This document shows, one piece after another, positions 1-13,728 of a stretch of 60,313 bases of DNA (positions are counted from its first letter, which is position 1; each line of letters opens with the position of its first letter). The DNA comes from Priapulus caudatus. Taxonomy: Eukaryota > Priapulida > Priapulimorpha > Priapulimorphida > Priapulidae. The stretch lies in NCBI RefSeq assembly GCF_000485595.1, contig NW_014577447.1, forward strand, positions 82,066 through 142,378, in the 5' to 3' direction. The notes beneath the pieces were generated by a model, which saw nothing but the letters and a program-made list of their open reading frames with translations, was not told the DNA's origin and searched no databases. Both the position numbers and the translations under genes were made by a program.

Positions 1-59
1 TCTTTTCTTTTATTCCTCTCTCTCTCTCTCACTCATTTCATTTCTATTTTATCACCCTT

Positions 60-93
<34 letters not shown>

Positions 94-2245
94 TCTCATC
101 TCTCTCATCTCTATGAATCCTAAGTATTACTTATACGCTAATTAGATCTTATCTATCTCAATTTATTTCTTACTACAGGAAATCTGTATAACCAGCAATT
201 GATTTAACCAACATACGCGACTTCATTACCATGAATTAAAAAAAAAAGATATGACGCTAAATTCAACACAGATAACTTCGAGCTAAGAAGGCTTCTTGTA
301 TTATAAAGAAATACGTAGCAATGAACTACCTGTACCTCACGCTGCTCGATCGAAGTAGGGAAGGGCAAAGCGCGGATAGAAACAGACTGACGCATAGGTT
401 GATGAGCAAGATGGCGCATGGTCCAGAACCGAAACGTTCTACAAATTAATAACACAGTCTAAGATCTCATATCATTTATTACCTATGCATACCTATCTAT
501 CCTTACGACCCTCAATCGAATTACTAAAAAAGTCGGTACATAAAAAATACGTTCAGAGAATAAAAAAAAGGCTAGTTAAGGCAGAAATAAATGTTTTTCT
601 CGCATTGCAAATTAGTGTCGCGAAAAATTACGCCAAGCAGGCATTGGCTCACGCCTATTAACGTATGTAATTTTATTATTTACATCATCGTGTGTAGTAT
701 AATTGAAGTTATAGCTACCTCCCAAGGCACCATATGTTACGATAGATTAGAAGACGGGCAGATGTGTCGGAGGATGGACATTCGAGGTCAGATACTAGAT
801 CAAGAAGCGAAAGTTCCGCTGCCTGCAAACAAACGCCAAACCGTTCGCTGCCAGTGGGAAATGACAACGTCTGGTGGATCCGATGCTGTGCGTGAGAACA
901 CATTAGGGAGGAGAGGTTTATAGATTTCTCAAGGCTATCGGAAATCGTACGCGTATTTTGGGGAGTGCGATGCTCGAGTGGGTAGGAACGGCACAAAGTT
1001 TGTGCAGGGTGAGGTCAGCAGCTGGCAATCGTCTGCGTAGAGAGAGAGAGAGAGAGAGGAAGAGAGAGCAGGACTGTAGCTAAATAATCATACCTGGAGG
1101 AACAAGCCACGCGCGCTTGCGTTCTGGACAGTTGACCGCGTGGGCAGCTCGTCGTTGCCGCTGCCAAAGCCTGAGAGAGCAAAAGACCCAAAAAGCCCCT
1201 CCCGCCAGCTACGGCCATGCATTCATGACTTTGTTGACATTATACGCCAGTAGTTAGTAAATACTCAGAAGTAGTTAGATATGAATTTTTTTTACCCCAA
1301 TGACGTCATCATTTTGGTAATTCTAAAGCATAAAATATATATCACAGCCCTCCAGGCGGTAGATTATATGGTGTATGCGCGTGTTTAGTATCTGCTAATA
1401 AACGTCATATTTTGTTGCAATTATATACTTAAAATTGACAGGGCATAGTCTGTACTAGAGTTCCGTAAAGAATTTTACACACCTTGCCTCCCTATAATAG
1501 GAGAGCGCCCAATTTGCTCAACATCTCGATTCCGTACATTTTCAGTGCCGTTGGTCGGCGCTAGTGTCGTACATAGAAAGTAGTATATGATGCGAAACGA
1601 AATATATTCAAACCTAATTTTGTTAAAATTACACACACGTAGTGAGCACATAATCAGACGTATAGTTATATACAAAAATTGTTGATCCCGATGACTTACT
1701 TATAAGGCGAAAAATTTTTCAAATCTTCTCAAAACTTGCGATAGATTATAGGGTCAGACGTCTCTCTGCGCGTACCTACCATCTGCTATAGGAGATCTGA
1801 TTATGTACATACTCAAGAATAGGTTTCTTTAAAAGATTTCAGACACATTGCCTGCTTTATATAATAAGAAGAGCCCAATCCTCTCACCATCCACGATTCC
1901 CAGCAACGCCGAACAAGATCATGTACATTTTCTGTAGTCGTTGGTCACCGCTGGTGTCACGCAGGAGAATCAGTGTAGGATTCTCAACGAATTATGTTCA
2001 TAATATATAAAACACTAACCGCAAAATGGTCCCTACGATGCACGTAATAAAATGTTTAACTACACGTAAATGCAGCTACCGACCTACAACATACACGAAA
2101 ACTACGCGTTATTTCATACCATATAATTAATAAACTAGATATACAATTCATATATTATTGTTTCTTGTGTTTTATAACGACGGTGGATCGGTATAACATC
2201 GTATATTAATCGATAATACAATGTGCGTGCCGATTGCATTTGTAG
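1..2245. other. Left flank or upstream intron of the GPCR gene
   Basis: CT-rich start (1-110), a short GA run (1040-1058) and the duplicated segment at 1475-1980. I looked for exons with TM1-TM2 or a GPS motif and saw none. The acceptor of the first visible exon is at 2244-2245. Confidence 0.6.
1475..1980. repeat. Diverged duplicated segment upstream of the GPCR exons
   Basis: About 1480-1575 and 1845-1965 share ACACMTTGCCT, ATAATARGA, GAGCGCCCAAT-like text, TGTACATTTTC and GTTGGTC.CCGCTRGTGTC. Two copies of one repeat or a local duplication; no coding signal. Confidence 0.55.
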
Positions 2246-2556
2246 GTCGCTTGTACGGTGATAGCCGTCCTCCTACATTACCTGTATTTGGTCGTGTTCT
2301 GTGCTATGCTGGCGTCTGGCGTTCACCTCTACATCATCATCAACAGCATCACGCAGCAGACGATGCGCATAGTCCACTACTTGGTCATAGCATCGTGGGG
2401 TGAGTCGTAGCTGCTAGTAAATGATGTCATGATAGACGTACACGCACGTAGTCATGCACGTAAGCGCGCACACATGCACACGCACGCACGCACATAACCT
2501 CTACCAACACACGCACATATGTACGCGCACACGCACACACGCGCGCACGCACACAC

Positions 2557-2591
<35 letters not shown>

Positions 2592-5500
2592 CACACGCAC
2601 GCACGCACATAACCTGTACCCACACACGCACATATGCGCGCGCACACGCACACACGCGCGCACGCACACATGCAAACACACACACACACACACACATGCA
2701 CGCGCACACGCACGTACGCGCGCACGCACCCACGCACGCACAAGAATCATTTAGAATTTGTGCCCTGTTTTTTTTATTTTGTAGTTACACCTGTTGTCAT
2801 AGTGACAATCTCGCTCGCGGCTACCCAGTCGGAAGGCTACGGCAGCGCTACCTACTGCTGGCTCTCTATTCACAACATGCTCATCCTGGCGTTTATTATC
2901 CCAGTTGGAGTTGTGGTGTGCGTGAGTATCTGCAAATGTTTTCGTGTTAGCGATGTGTGCCGTAATGGACTACCCTCTTTTAGCTAGGCCAAATATGATG
3001 GCTTCTTCGATAAAACATGCACCAATGTCTCATTCGCCCTCGTTCAAGCGTTCTCTCTCTCTCTCTCCCCCTCTCTCTTTCTCGCTCTCTCTCTCACTCT
3101 CGCGATCTCTCTTAGCCTCTCTCGCTCTTCCGCCATCGTTGCTCACCGTCATTCTTTATCTCTGGCTTCCTCTCTCTCTCTCGCCTTCTCGCTCTCTCTC
3201 TCCCTCTCGCCTCCCTCTCGCTCTCCCTTCCTCCTTCCCTCTCGCCTTTCTCTTCCCATGCATCTTGGCTTTCTCACATACACACTCTCAGTCTCTCTTT
3301 CTCTATCTTACTTTTTCGAAATAAGAGGACGGACGGATACAATAAGTACTTTCATTAGGCATAACACAAACTAAGCTTAACAGTCATTGTTTATGTAAAA
3401 GATTTGACCTCGTTGGCCCACATACGTTTTAAATGTTTTAACTAAATGTTTTAAACGCAGGTCAACGTTTTGCTGCTGGTTCTTGTATTCCGCACTATGT
3501 TTCAATCGCGATCCGTGCAAAAGAAATCCAACGTAGAGAAAGCTGGGTAAGTTAACTTTAGATATTATCCGGGATTTTTTCTGATACTAAACGCGTCATC
3601 GTCTTTTTGACTGGGATTCGATTGTCTCAGTAAAGATTTAGATTATGCGTAGTTCGGGATTTGAGGCAAGACGACTTGATTTCGCATCACTTAGATCTTG
3701 CTAGACTCATTCAGACACTAGAAAACAAAATACCGCGACAATAACTGTGACAGCGATAAGGTTGGATCACCACCGTGTTGTTACTCTTGATAGCGTGGGC
3801 CTGTGAACGTCGACGTGCTCTCTCTGCTTACATCGTTGTGTGCTGCTTATGTTGGCTTGCTGCCTTACAGGACAGCGTTACGCAGCCTGTGTGTGCTGAT
3901 TCCTCTCCTCGGACTGACATGGACTTTCGGATTTTTTGCAATCTACGATACAACTCTCGTGTTTCAATATTTATTTGCAATTTTCGGCTCTGTGCAGGTA
4001 CGCAACTGATACGGTCCGTGTTATCTTAGTATGTTTCCGCTTTGCAGGACAGCCACGATAGGCTATTTAGTTGTCATTTTGAATTAGCTCAACATGGGAC
4101 GCAATAGTAAAAGCGAATACATCGAGAGCATTGCAATTACCAGTATAATTATATACCGCTGACGCAAATTCACCGATTCGGGTTTTCATGCAGGGAGTGT
4201 TCATATTTGTGTTCCACTGCGTATTGAACAAGCAAGTCCGCGAGGCTATATCGCAGAGGTGGCGCCAATACCGGACGGTGGCGAGATTTCGACGCGGAAC
4301 CGATGTACAGCGTACTGGCGTTACGAATCTACGTGGTTCTGAACCCTCAAACGCCGTATGTGTTCTATCCGTAGCGTAGAAATGAGACCGACTACGGCGT
4401 GAAATCGCTTTAGTCTCAATTTGAAATTGACAGGGAGAAAGCCACGGTTTTATATTATAAAACACATAATGGAAATTAAATTCAAACGCACGATAGAGTA
4501 TTCTTTAAAGCATCATTTTATATGTAAACGCAATACTTTCCAACTACGAAATATGTTCGAACACGCATTTCACCTGTTCGATCGTTCCAACGAGTTATGT
4601 TGCTATGTTGTGTGAGCGGGCTTTTTACGCGTTTATTTCAGCGCCTGGATTTCAGAAAAACCGTATTGTTGTTATTATTTGACTATTTCAGAGATTTAAG
4701 ACATCAAATGCGCTTTCGTCCGAATCCGCTGAAACCGGTACGAGTCAAATCTATTTGTGATTTTGCCACGAGTTCATTTTCCTAGTCCGAGAAACTCTCT
4801 CCACGCGATGTGCAATACCAGCTCGTTAAATGCCACGCATGAAAACAACCCACCATTTAGCGAAACGTTGAATATTACCTCATGCCCAAATTTGAGTTTT
4901 CACCAATCAGATCGCGGCCTGTTACGGCAGGCAGTGCTATTTGACTCGTTCTTTTTCATCGTGTAAAAATAATCACATTCTTCCATCATTCCATCGTACC
5001 ATCATTTAAGGGTGTAATTATCAACGAGGACAGCGCGGCTTTAGTTAGCATGCTATTTATATATATATTATTTATTTATATTTTTATATTTTTGTTGTTG
5101 TTGTTGCTGTTAGTATGTTATTTATGTTAGTTAGCAGTTGTTCCTTTACTATGTTACACCACGCAGACTCCCGCTTCGCTACCACTATGACGGACGCCTC
5201 CGCGTCGGAAAACCTACCACCAGTCAAGAAACCGATCGTCGGGAAAGTAGTGAAAGTCGAGTCACCGTTTGCCGTCTCTTACGTGCTTGTCGAGCAGGGT
5301 ACGCCATATACCACCAGTAGTCTTCCCTCGTTAATCTATTTACGCATTTATTCACACTTATTTTTTAATTATTATGTTTATCGATAAAACAATTTCGCAC
5401 AACGTAGAAATTCTTGATATTCGTGCGTGGTCTATACAGTCGATACGAACGAGTGTCCGATATACACATAGACATTACATAAGTCATAGATATTACTATA

Positions 5501-5741
5501 TAATTACGTCGCACTGGCTATACACTATATAAACTTAGGAGATAAAATAGAGATATCATTAACTATTCTATATCTTTGAAGTAAACAATACTATGCGAAG
5601 AACGTTTTAAATCGCATCGACAATTTGTCACTGAACTAAATAAACCATGCATAACATCTCTGTACTGAGCTGTTACACCTTTCTCAAATTACAGGTTCTA
5701 CTGCAGGAGACACAAAATCGACGGATGCCAATAGTAAATAG
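2246..5741 (+). CDS. Adhesion-type G protein-coupled receptor, 3' part (TM3 to C-terminus)
   Basis: Eight phase-compatible exons (2246-2399, 2785-2921, 3461-3546, 3871-3997, 4194-4355, 4692-4737, 5167-5298, 5695-5741) give 296 residues and a TAG stop. The protein runs from the end of the second loop through TM3 ([11 protein letters not shown]), TM4-TM5 ([10 protein letters not shown], then YCWLS), TM6 (GLTWTFGFF) and TM7 ([20 protein letters not shown]). These are typical of class B2/adhesion GPCRs, which sense extracellular ligands or tethered agonists at the plasma membrane. The GPS/GAIN ectodomain and TM1-TM2 were not found in 1-2245 and probably lie left of the window. The 7TM exons are certain. 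The last three exons (a Ser/Thr-rich cytoplasmic tail) rest only on splice sites and matching phases. If exon 4194 is instead read through, the protein stops at 4379. The subfamily is not resolved. Confidence 0.85.
2455..2745. repeat. CA/CGCA microsatellite
   Basis: ACAC/GCAC repeat with two near-identical halves (CATAACCTSTACC appears in both), so part of it was duplicated as a block. It lies in the GPCR intron 2400-2784. Protein-like frames in it are artefacts. Confidence 0.95.
3045..3310. repeat. CT-rich microsatellite
   Basis: CTCTCT tract with CCCTCTCGC variants, in the GPCR intron 2922-3460. Confidence 0.95.
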
Positions 5742-7497
5742 TATGATCGTGGCTGACATTAGGAGGTCAACGAGTATACGCGATGTGACCTTGAGCGCAT
5801 ATGTGTCAGAAGAGTTGCACGGCGGATTATGTATGACCCTTTCGGTCAATATTATATCTATAAAACAGTTTCACACAAGTCATGTAAATCAACAAAATGC
5901 GTACGTCAAGGTGAAGAGCCATCGCTGTGTTCAATAATGATATATCCGCGATGCACACATTCGAAATATACGTAATCGATATTTTGAATCGTATTGGTTC
6001 GGAAAAATCAAGCGGGGCTACGTGGGCAAATATCGTCGCGAAGTTGATAGTTATATGGTCCTTATAATTATCTTGAACCGATTGAATTCGTGCGGCATAG
6101 AGTCAGTGCGACATAGATTTATATGCGTTTTTGAAATACACAGAACTGGTGTATGCCGAACATGTTCACACCAGGTTTACCACTATTGGAATATCCGTTA
6201 ATGCCGAATAGTTTGGTGTACGTTAACAAAATGTGTATGTCGTATTTGACATAGCCACTTATACAGAACAGTTTGAAACGTTAAGGGTTTAATTCCCCAT
6301 TGGGCCAATTGAAAACGTATTGCAATCATGTGTCTGTTGCGTCAGCCAATAGGAGACGAGTATTTTGATTAAAGACCCATCTGCGCACGTGCAATCTCGG
6401 TTCGACAACCATTCAATTTAAACACCGGTGTAGTTTAATTTATTGTTATTTTAAGTGTTATCAGGCTTTTAACAAGCTATCTTTGTATCTTAACAAGTTT
6501 CTACGTACTGTCCACTGTCCTCTATTTTAAATGTCGCAACCGAATTTCACGTATATCATAGAACAAATAACAGCGTTATACCATATTTTACTACATAGAA
6601 TAGTATATCTGAGATATCCTCTTAAAGAAATCTATTCAGGATAGCGTTGAAAAACGATATATAATATTATCATACATTGTATGCATAAATTCTTATATAC
6701 ATTATATTATTGACTATGAATGTTATACTGTGTAATACTATGTAAACTATAGTATACACGTAAAATATTAAACAGTCAGCATATTATAGATTTTACATTC
6801 ATAATTTTGTTTTACATGTCTATGTATAGACCTATATAATTATCTCTCTCTATATAATATATATATATATAATAGATTTCATTTTCTGCTAATGATATCT
6901 TATTAAAACGTGTCATGTTTTTTCAATACCTTGTAAAATAGGGTCGTAAATCGTAAGAAATCTTTATTTTAATTTCTACTGATTTATAAATATTTATATA
7001 TATATAACAGGTACCTTTCTAGACGTGAAAAGCTTAGAGCGATTTTGCAAACAAAGCGTAACAACGCTCACTTCAAAATATGCTTGATCACAAAAAATAC
7101 AAAAAATGCGTGTTTTGAACAATATTTAGCAAAGAGCCTAGTTAGTTCTGTCGTTTCAAGTAGAATCTTTTATTCGTATCGGTTGGCAAGCATAAACTAA
7201 CTACCACATACACGAAACATTGTAATAATAACCAGAATTTAGAAGTACTACTGCTTGCCTTTCTTTCTACGAGCCTTACCCTATTAATTATAAAGCTGAT
7301 GGATTCCAGTTATATTTCCTGCCTGGCTAACTAGTGTGTACATGTGAGTAGGTTTTACATCAGAGTACTCACGTTGTGGCACAGTCAATTGAAACACCAG
7401 ACGAACATCAAAGGTGTTAGCAACGTCAAGTGAGGTCGGTGGTGTTCCGCACTGCGCCACGCGCTTCCCTGGATCCTGGGTGGATATCAGCGTTTAC
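5742..7497. other. AT-rich spacer between GPCR and CUB genes
   Basis: Convergent spacer holding both 3' UTRs. No gene or repeat structure beyond AT-rich sequence (6840-6870 is (TA)n) was recognised. Confidence 0.7.
7169..7174 (-). terminator. Candidate polyadenylation signal of the CUB gene
   Basis: AATAAA on the minus strand about 325 bases past the TAA stop. Position is the only support. Confidence 0.35.
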
Positions 7498-10400
7498 TTA
7501 TCTCACTGCAGCTTGAGCCGAGTCGTCTGTTGTCGTCGCTGCTTCATCCGGGTTACTCTGTTGTCGCTCTACTCTTGTCGCTTTCACCGACGTATCTTCC
7601 GCTTCATTTTCGCTCAACGACGGTTGCGGCAGTCGCGTCTGTCCATTACTGCGCGCCGTGCGTTCTGCCTCCGGCGCAGCATCGCTTCCACTTCCGGCAC
7701 GAAAACGCGAATCACCGAGAGAGTCCGCCTCGTCGACGTCGGTCGTCGGCACAGGCGACGAGACGCACCCGTCATCGCCGACGTCCTCCCGTCGACGGCT
7801 CCGTCCGGCCGCGCGTCGGCGCGGAGGAACTACTTTCTGGCCGCGGACGGGCACAACTCGCACTTGCGGAGCGGGTGGATTACTACCACTGCGGCTCGCC
7901 GTCGAGTAGGTGTCGTGCGCCCCCTGGCGGACGATGTCGTAAGCCGACAGGACTGAGACCGTGTATCGCGACTCTTCGTCGTCACTGCTCTCCTCGCGGT
8001 TGACGTGGTAGGCGAGCGGGAGCTCTCTATCTCGCTCTCGTACGACCGCTGCTGCGACCTCCCTGGCCTGCGTGGCGCGTGGGGAAACAGACCGAGTTCG
8101 GATCATCGTTGTAGAGTCTCCTGCTAGCGTCACTCCACGCCACCCCGCCTCTTCTGCGCATGCGGCTATCTCAGAAGCTTCTTCATGAGTAGAGACGCGT
8201 GGACGCGCGTGCGCACGCGCACTGTCGCCTTCATCGGCAAACGCAGCGACGTCTGGATGTGAGTGATTAACGGAAATGAAGGCGGGGTTGGTATAGTCGA
8301 CCATCCTTGCATCGCGCGTCGCGAGTGAGGCCGGAGAGAGGGTTGACCACTGCAGACCCATGGCATTGGCATACGACGGAGGCGACGAGCGCTGCGATAT
8401 CGCGTCGCTGTCATCGGCCAGTGCGTCCGTGAGGTCGCCGCCACCAGAGTCTCCTGTTGAAGGCGTAAACACGCGATGTTAATCATCGTCAACAATGCTA
8501 CCACCGCCTCCACCGCTGTTACATTGCAAAGCGTCATCGCCAACACTGCTACCACCGCCGCCACCGGTGTTACATTGCAAAGCGTTATCGTCAACACTGC
8601 TACCACCGCCGCCACCGTTGTTACATTGCAAAGCGTCATCGTCAAAACTGCTATCACTGCCGCCATCGTTGTTACATTGCAAAACGTCATCAGCACTGCT
8701 ACCACCGCCGCCATCAGTGTTACATGGCAAAGCGTCATCGTCAACACTGCTACCACAGCCGCCATCAGTGTTACATGGCAAAGCGTCATCGTCAACACTG
8801 CTACCACCGTATGAACTTAATATTGGTAGGCGGTCTTAGTCTGCTATGGCAAAGCATCAATGCACTATTCCGTATGTGTGCGAGAGCATAGCTCGTGACG
8901 GCGTGGGGAGGGTTTGCTTGTGTATGGCGTGTGTTTGTGTGTGTGTGTGTGTGTGCGGTGTGCGCTGTCGCGTGCCGCGTGCGCATGCGTGTGCGGGTCG
9001 CGTGTACGCGTGTACGCGTGTACGCGTTACGCGTGTACGCGTGTACGCTGTACGCGCGCGGCGCGCGGTGTGTGTTGTGTTGTTGTTTGTGCGTGTTGGT
9101 GTGTGTTGCCGTGCCGCGTCGTCGCGTGTGCTGTGTGCGTGTGCGTGTACGCGCGCTGCGCGTGTGTGTGTGTGTGTTGTGTAGTGTGTGTTGTGTGTGT
9201 GTGTGTGTATGTGGCGTGTGCGTCGTACGTGTGCGTGTAGCGTGTGTGTGTGTGATGTATCCCTGCGGTGTGCGGACGTGTGCGTGCACGTGTGCGTGTG
9301 CGTGTGCGTGTGCGTGTGCGTGTGCGTGTGCGTGTGCGTGTGCGTGTGCGTGTGCGTGAGCGTGCGCGCGCGTGTGTGCGTGTGCATGTGCGTGCGCGCG
9401 CGTGTGTGCATGTATATATTCCACTGTGCTAGCACTGAAGCCGACTATACTCACCGGCATGTTGTGACATGGAGGACTGCCGTGATAGACTGCTGATGCT
9501 TCCGACACGGGAACCCTGTCTTCTTATCAGTGCGTTAATGGTAACGACTACTAAAGCCACACCAGCTAGAGCACCTATTAGGCCGATCAGCATGAGGTAC
9601 ACAGATGAGTCGATGGATGTGCTATCATCTGTGAGTGTTTTAGCACTGCTCGGCGCCCCTACGTGTATCGTAAAAGCAATGCTAAGGATAAATAGTTGGT
9701 ACACGTTGCGTATGTTAGACAAATAATACGTGTGCATATTGATATTATCAGGAGTAAGATAATATAGGATCTTACCTTATTATATTACCTTATTATATTA
9801 CCTTCCTATATTATCTTACTCCTGATATTATGGCACTAAATACAACTAACTACAACACACAGAGGTGTGCGATACCAACATGTGGACACGCGCGCACGCA
9901 CGCGTCTCTAGGTGTAAATTATCGAGTACATACATGATGTACATATGGCTGCGGACTCGTCTGATAGATCCCCGCAGTGATCATGGCCGTCACACAGCAA
10001 ACTTACGCTGATGTAGCGATTAGTTTCCGTGCAACGAAACGTTTTTTCTTCTGCAATAGAATGAAGAAACGCGATCGTTTGTAGCAATAACTCAATTCAT
10101 CTAGCTGGGTAATTCTATAGGTATAGCACATACATAAAATTGCGTAAAAATGCATTTATTTATTTATTTAGTTAGTTAGTTAGTTATTAATTTATTAATT
10201 TATTTAGTTACTTATTTATTCATTTATTTATTAGTTTATTTATAAATTATTTTTCTATCTATATATACCTCTGAACAGGGAGAACTCTGCGTACGTGATA
10301 TCAAACGTGTCGACAACATTGAGCTTGGTGCGCAATCGCACGTAGAACATGTTGCTTGTAAAGCCCGATTCTGGAAGCTCAGCTATCTCTGACCGTCGGC

Positions 10401-13400
10401 CCGTTAGTTTTGTCAGCAGCGGTGCTTCGGAGTAGTTACCGCTGCGTACTTCCAGTAACGGTCTCTCCACGTCTAACGGAGATTTAATAATTACTATATT
10501 TCGCGGCAAATAAAACGCCCGGTGCGTTAGACGCACCCACGGTTCTAGAAGGTAATAATATGAAAAAATGTTTGACTGCATATGGGCTGCTGCACTAACA
10601 TGTATATGTTGCAGCATAAACGTGGCTGCACTCTTTATTTTTTTTTAACGTTTATCTCTCAAATTACCCTGTATTTCATAAGCTGCATGCGAGTTCATCA
10701 GCATCAGTTAATATATAATGTACCCTACTCCGCTGATGTATATGAAATTATATTATCCAATATCATACGCTTTGCCATGTTTTTAAACATGTGCATGGAT
10801 AACGATGCACCTAATTATGTTAACAATGCAGTTAATCACGCACCTCACCGTGTTAACAATACAGTTAACCATGGAGCTAAACATGTTAGCAATGCATTTA
10901 AGCGTGCTGGCGATACAGTTAGTCATGTTAACGATACAGTTAACTATGCATTCAACCATGTTAACAATACACTTAACCATGTTAACGATACAGTTAACTA
11001 TGCATTCACCATTGTTCAATACCTTAACCATGTAACGATACTGAGTTCTAACTATGTATTCCAAAATGTTAAAGCGTACAGTTAACCATGTGTAATTTCA
11101 GTTAACCACGGTTAACCAGTGTAAATACACGTTTAAAACCAGTTTGTTAGAACAGAGCTAACAATAAAGCTGTCACCACGGTGTTAAAACGCGCGCGTTA
11201 GGCTATGACCAGTGGACTACCTGATAAAGTGATAGACAATGCATGGGGTTCATCGACATATATTGTCTAAATATAATGTGGCTTAGTTATTTAACGGAGT
11301 ATTAGTCTTTAAAGTCTAGCGCATTCATTGCATTTAGACAATGAATGAAAGCTTAGTCACTAGGATCTGAGAATCACGTAGCAATCACCGTCTGGTCTTG
11401 CGACGAAAAAGAATCACTGATTTTGCAGTAAGAGAAATGGTGATGGTTTCCATCGTGTGAACTATCGACGGAGCAGTCGAAGTAGCCGACCTTTGCCCCA
11501 CTACCGTCACCGCCGTCGTGCCAGATGTCCTCCCCACAGATTTAATTGAATCTTGACACACACCTGATGTGTAACAGTAGTTACCTGTTAGAGTGTTAAG
11601 CGATGCTGAGTTAGAACGATGTTAATAAAGAACGAGTTTCTGATAGGTGCACATCTGATAGTGCACAAGCTAATAAATACGGTGCCATAGAACAAGACCA
11701 CAATACGCGGTTTAGCATGTTGGCAAAACTATAAAGTTCCGAGACCAAGCAAATAATTTCAAGAAACACATTTACGCGACGCAAACTGCAATTCATTTAA
11801 GCAACATGTATCGCGTTTGTCAATAGCAGTAAACAAGTTGCAAAGCACTATAATAGAGCACTCGGGGACACAGACCTCCGCCAAGTGCCTGTTCTTCAAT
11901 GTGATTTTTTTAATATTAATTAATTAAGTGACCAAATTAACTAATTAATTTTAATATATTAATTGGATCCGGATACCACAATTATCATTCTAATGTTACC
12001 ATTTCTGACCTTCGTGGAAATTTTTTAAAATTAACTAGTTAATTAATATTGGATCCGACACACCAATGTAATAATTTTCTGAGTTACCATTTTGCCTATT
12101 CGAATTTATTCATAATGACGATGAATGAATTAATTGGTCGGCTCACCACCAAAATTATCAATTTCTAAGTTAGCCCATTATCTGAGTATCTCGAAATTTG
12201 ACTTGTTTTTTTTTTTTTTTGACAATACGTTCATAACATTTTCAGTTGCTTAACGTATGATCAGGCTGGTTCGGCGCGGCGGGCGGAGTGCGGCCATCAG
12301 CATCAGCGGGTACACAAACCCACAAACCAACACTCAAACACACACCGGTGAAAACATAACCTCCGCCAAACCCCCTGGCGGAAGTAATTATCGAAGCAAA
12401 TACAAGTTTCCTAAACGGAAATAGGTGGCAGCACTAGCGCCCTCCACCACCTCCCCCCATCATCGAGATTTCGTGTGCCCCCCCACCACCACCACCAATT
12501 TCCGTTTTGCAACTTGCTGTTTGCTTGCGTACTTGTGTTTGCGTACATGCGTACATGCCTGCTTGCGTGCTTGTGTTTTGTTCATATGGGCCACCGTAGA
12601 TATAGGCCCTACGCGTTTATACCCCGTACAGACTCCAAATTTGATATGGTAACAATGGCCACATTTTTGCAGTGTGTACACGTCATCCCGCTCCGCAAAT
12701 GAAGGAGGGCCAGGCCCGCTTCGAAGCGGGCTAACTTGGAGCGTACCGAGTTAGCCCGCTTTGATCGAACGTGTCTGTACGCAATGTGGGGCCAGGTGCG
12801 CGTCCCTCCACGCGAAGATTTTGCAATACGCACGCGCATAGCCTTATTTAGGTCACATAAAAGTACAGTAGCTGTCTGTCGAGTGACGTAACAGGGTAAA
12901 CTGCGCACGCACAGTCAATCCGTGCCAACTTAGCCCGCTTCAGAGTGTTGTGTCTGTACGCTACGATTTGGCGCGCGCAAGGCGCGCGCCAGTTTAATAC
13001 CATATCAAATTTTGCAGTCTGTACGGGCTAGGGGGTATTAGAGTGTTATAACGAGTTAAAACAAGTTAGAACGAGCTTCCGCTGAATAGTTTGACATCTG
13101 TGATATTTCACCACCAGGGAACTCTTACAAAAAACACGTTTTGCAGTAAATTAATTAATTACCTTAATAAACTGGTTGCAATAACTACATATCACAAAAA
13201 GCAAGTTTTAAAAGCAAGTTTTAAAAGCAAGTTTTAAAAGCAAGCAGTGATGGCATGGACTTACTTGTCTGTGGTTTCTCCACCCATAAATTATCTGAAA
13301 GATAAACATCGAACATACAGAATAACGTATTCGTACCGAAAGTAATACACACATCGGACACAATCAGAATGACTATAAGAGGTAAATTAGTGAGATATCA

Positions 13401-13675
13401 TACTGACGTCTTAAAAAAAACAGGTAGGTTGATAACGTCGGTGTTGATATATATACACACACACACACACCAGCACCACCACGACACGACACAGCACCAG
13501 ACACAGCCACGCAACACACACACACACACACACGCGCACACATACAACAACTACAATAACAATAACAGCAGAAACGCACACACACAATACACGCATACAC
13601 ATACAAGCACACACGAATGCACGCACGCACGCACACGCACATGCACATGCACACACACACAAGCACGCACGCACG

Positions 13676-13728
<53 letters not shown>

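Noticed and set aside
2427-2987. Overlapping long open frames rich in Cys/Val/Ala or His/Thr
   Set aside because: Translations of a CA/CGCA microsatellite, open in most frames. The same applies at 8800-9510, 13369-13790, 16451-16800, 18437-18821, 38381-38881, 51626-51926 and 59720-60311.
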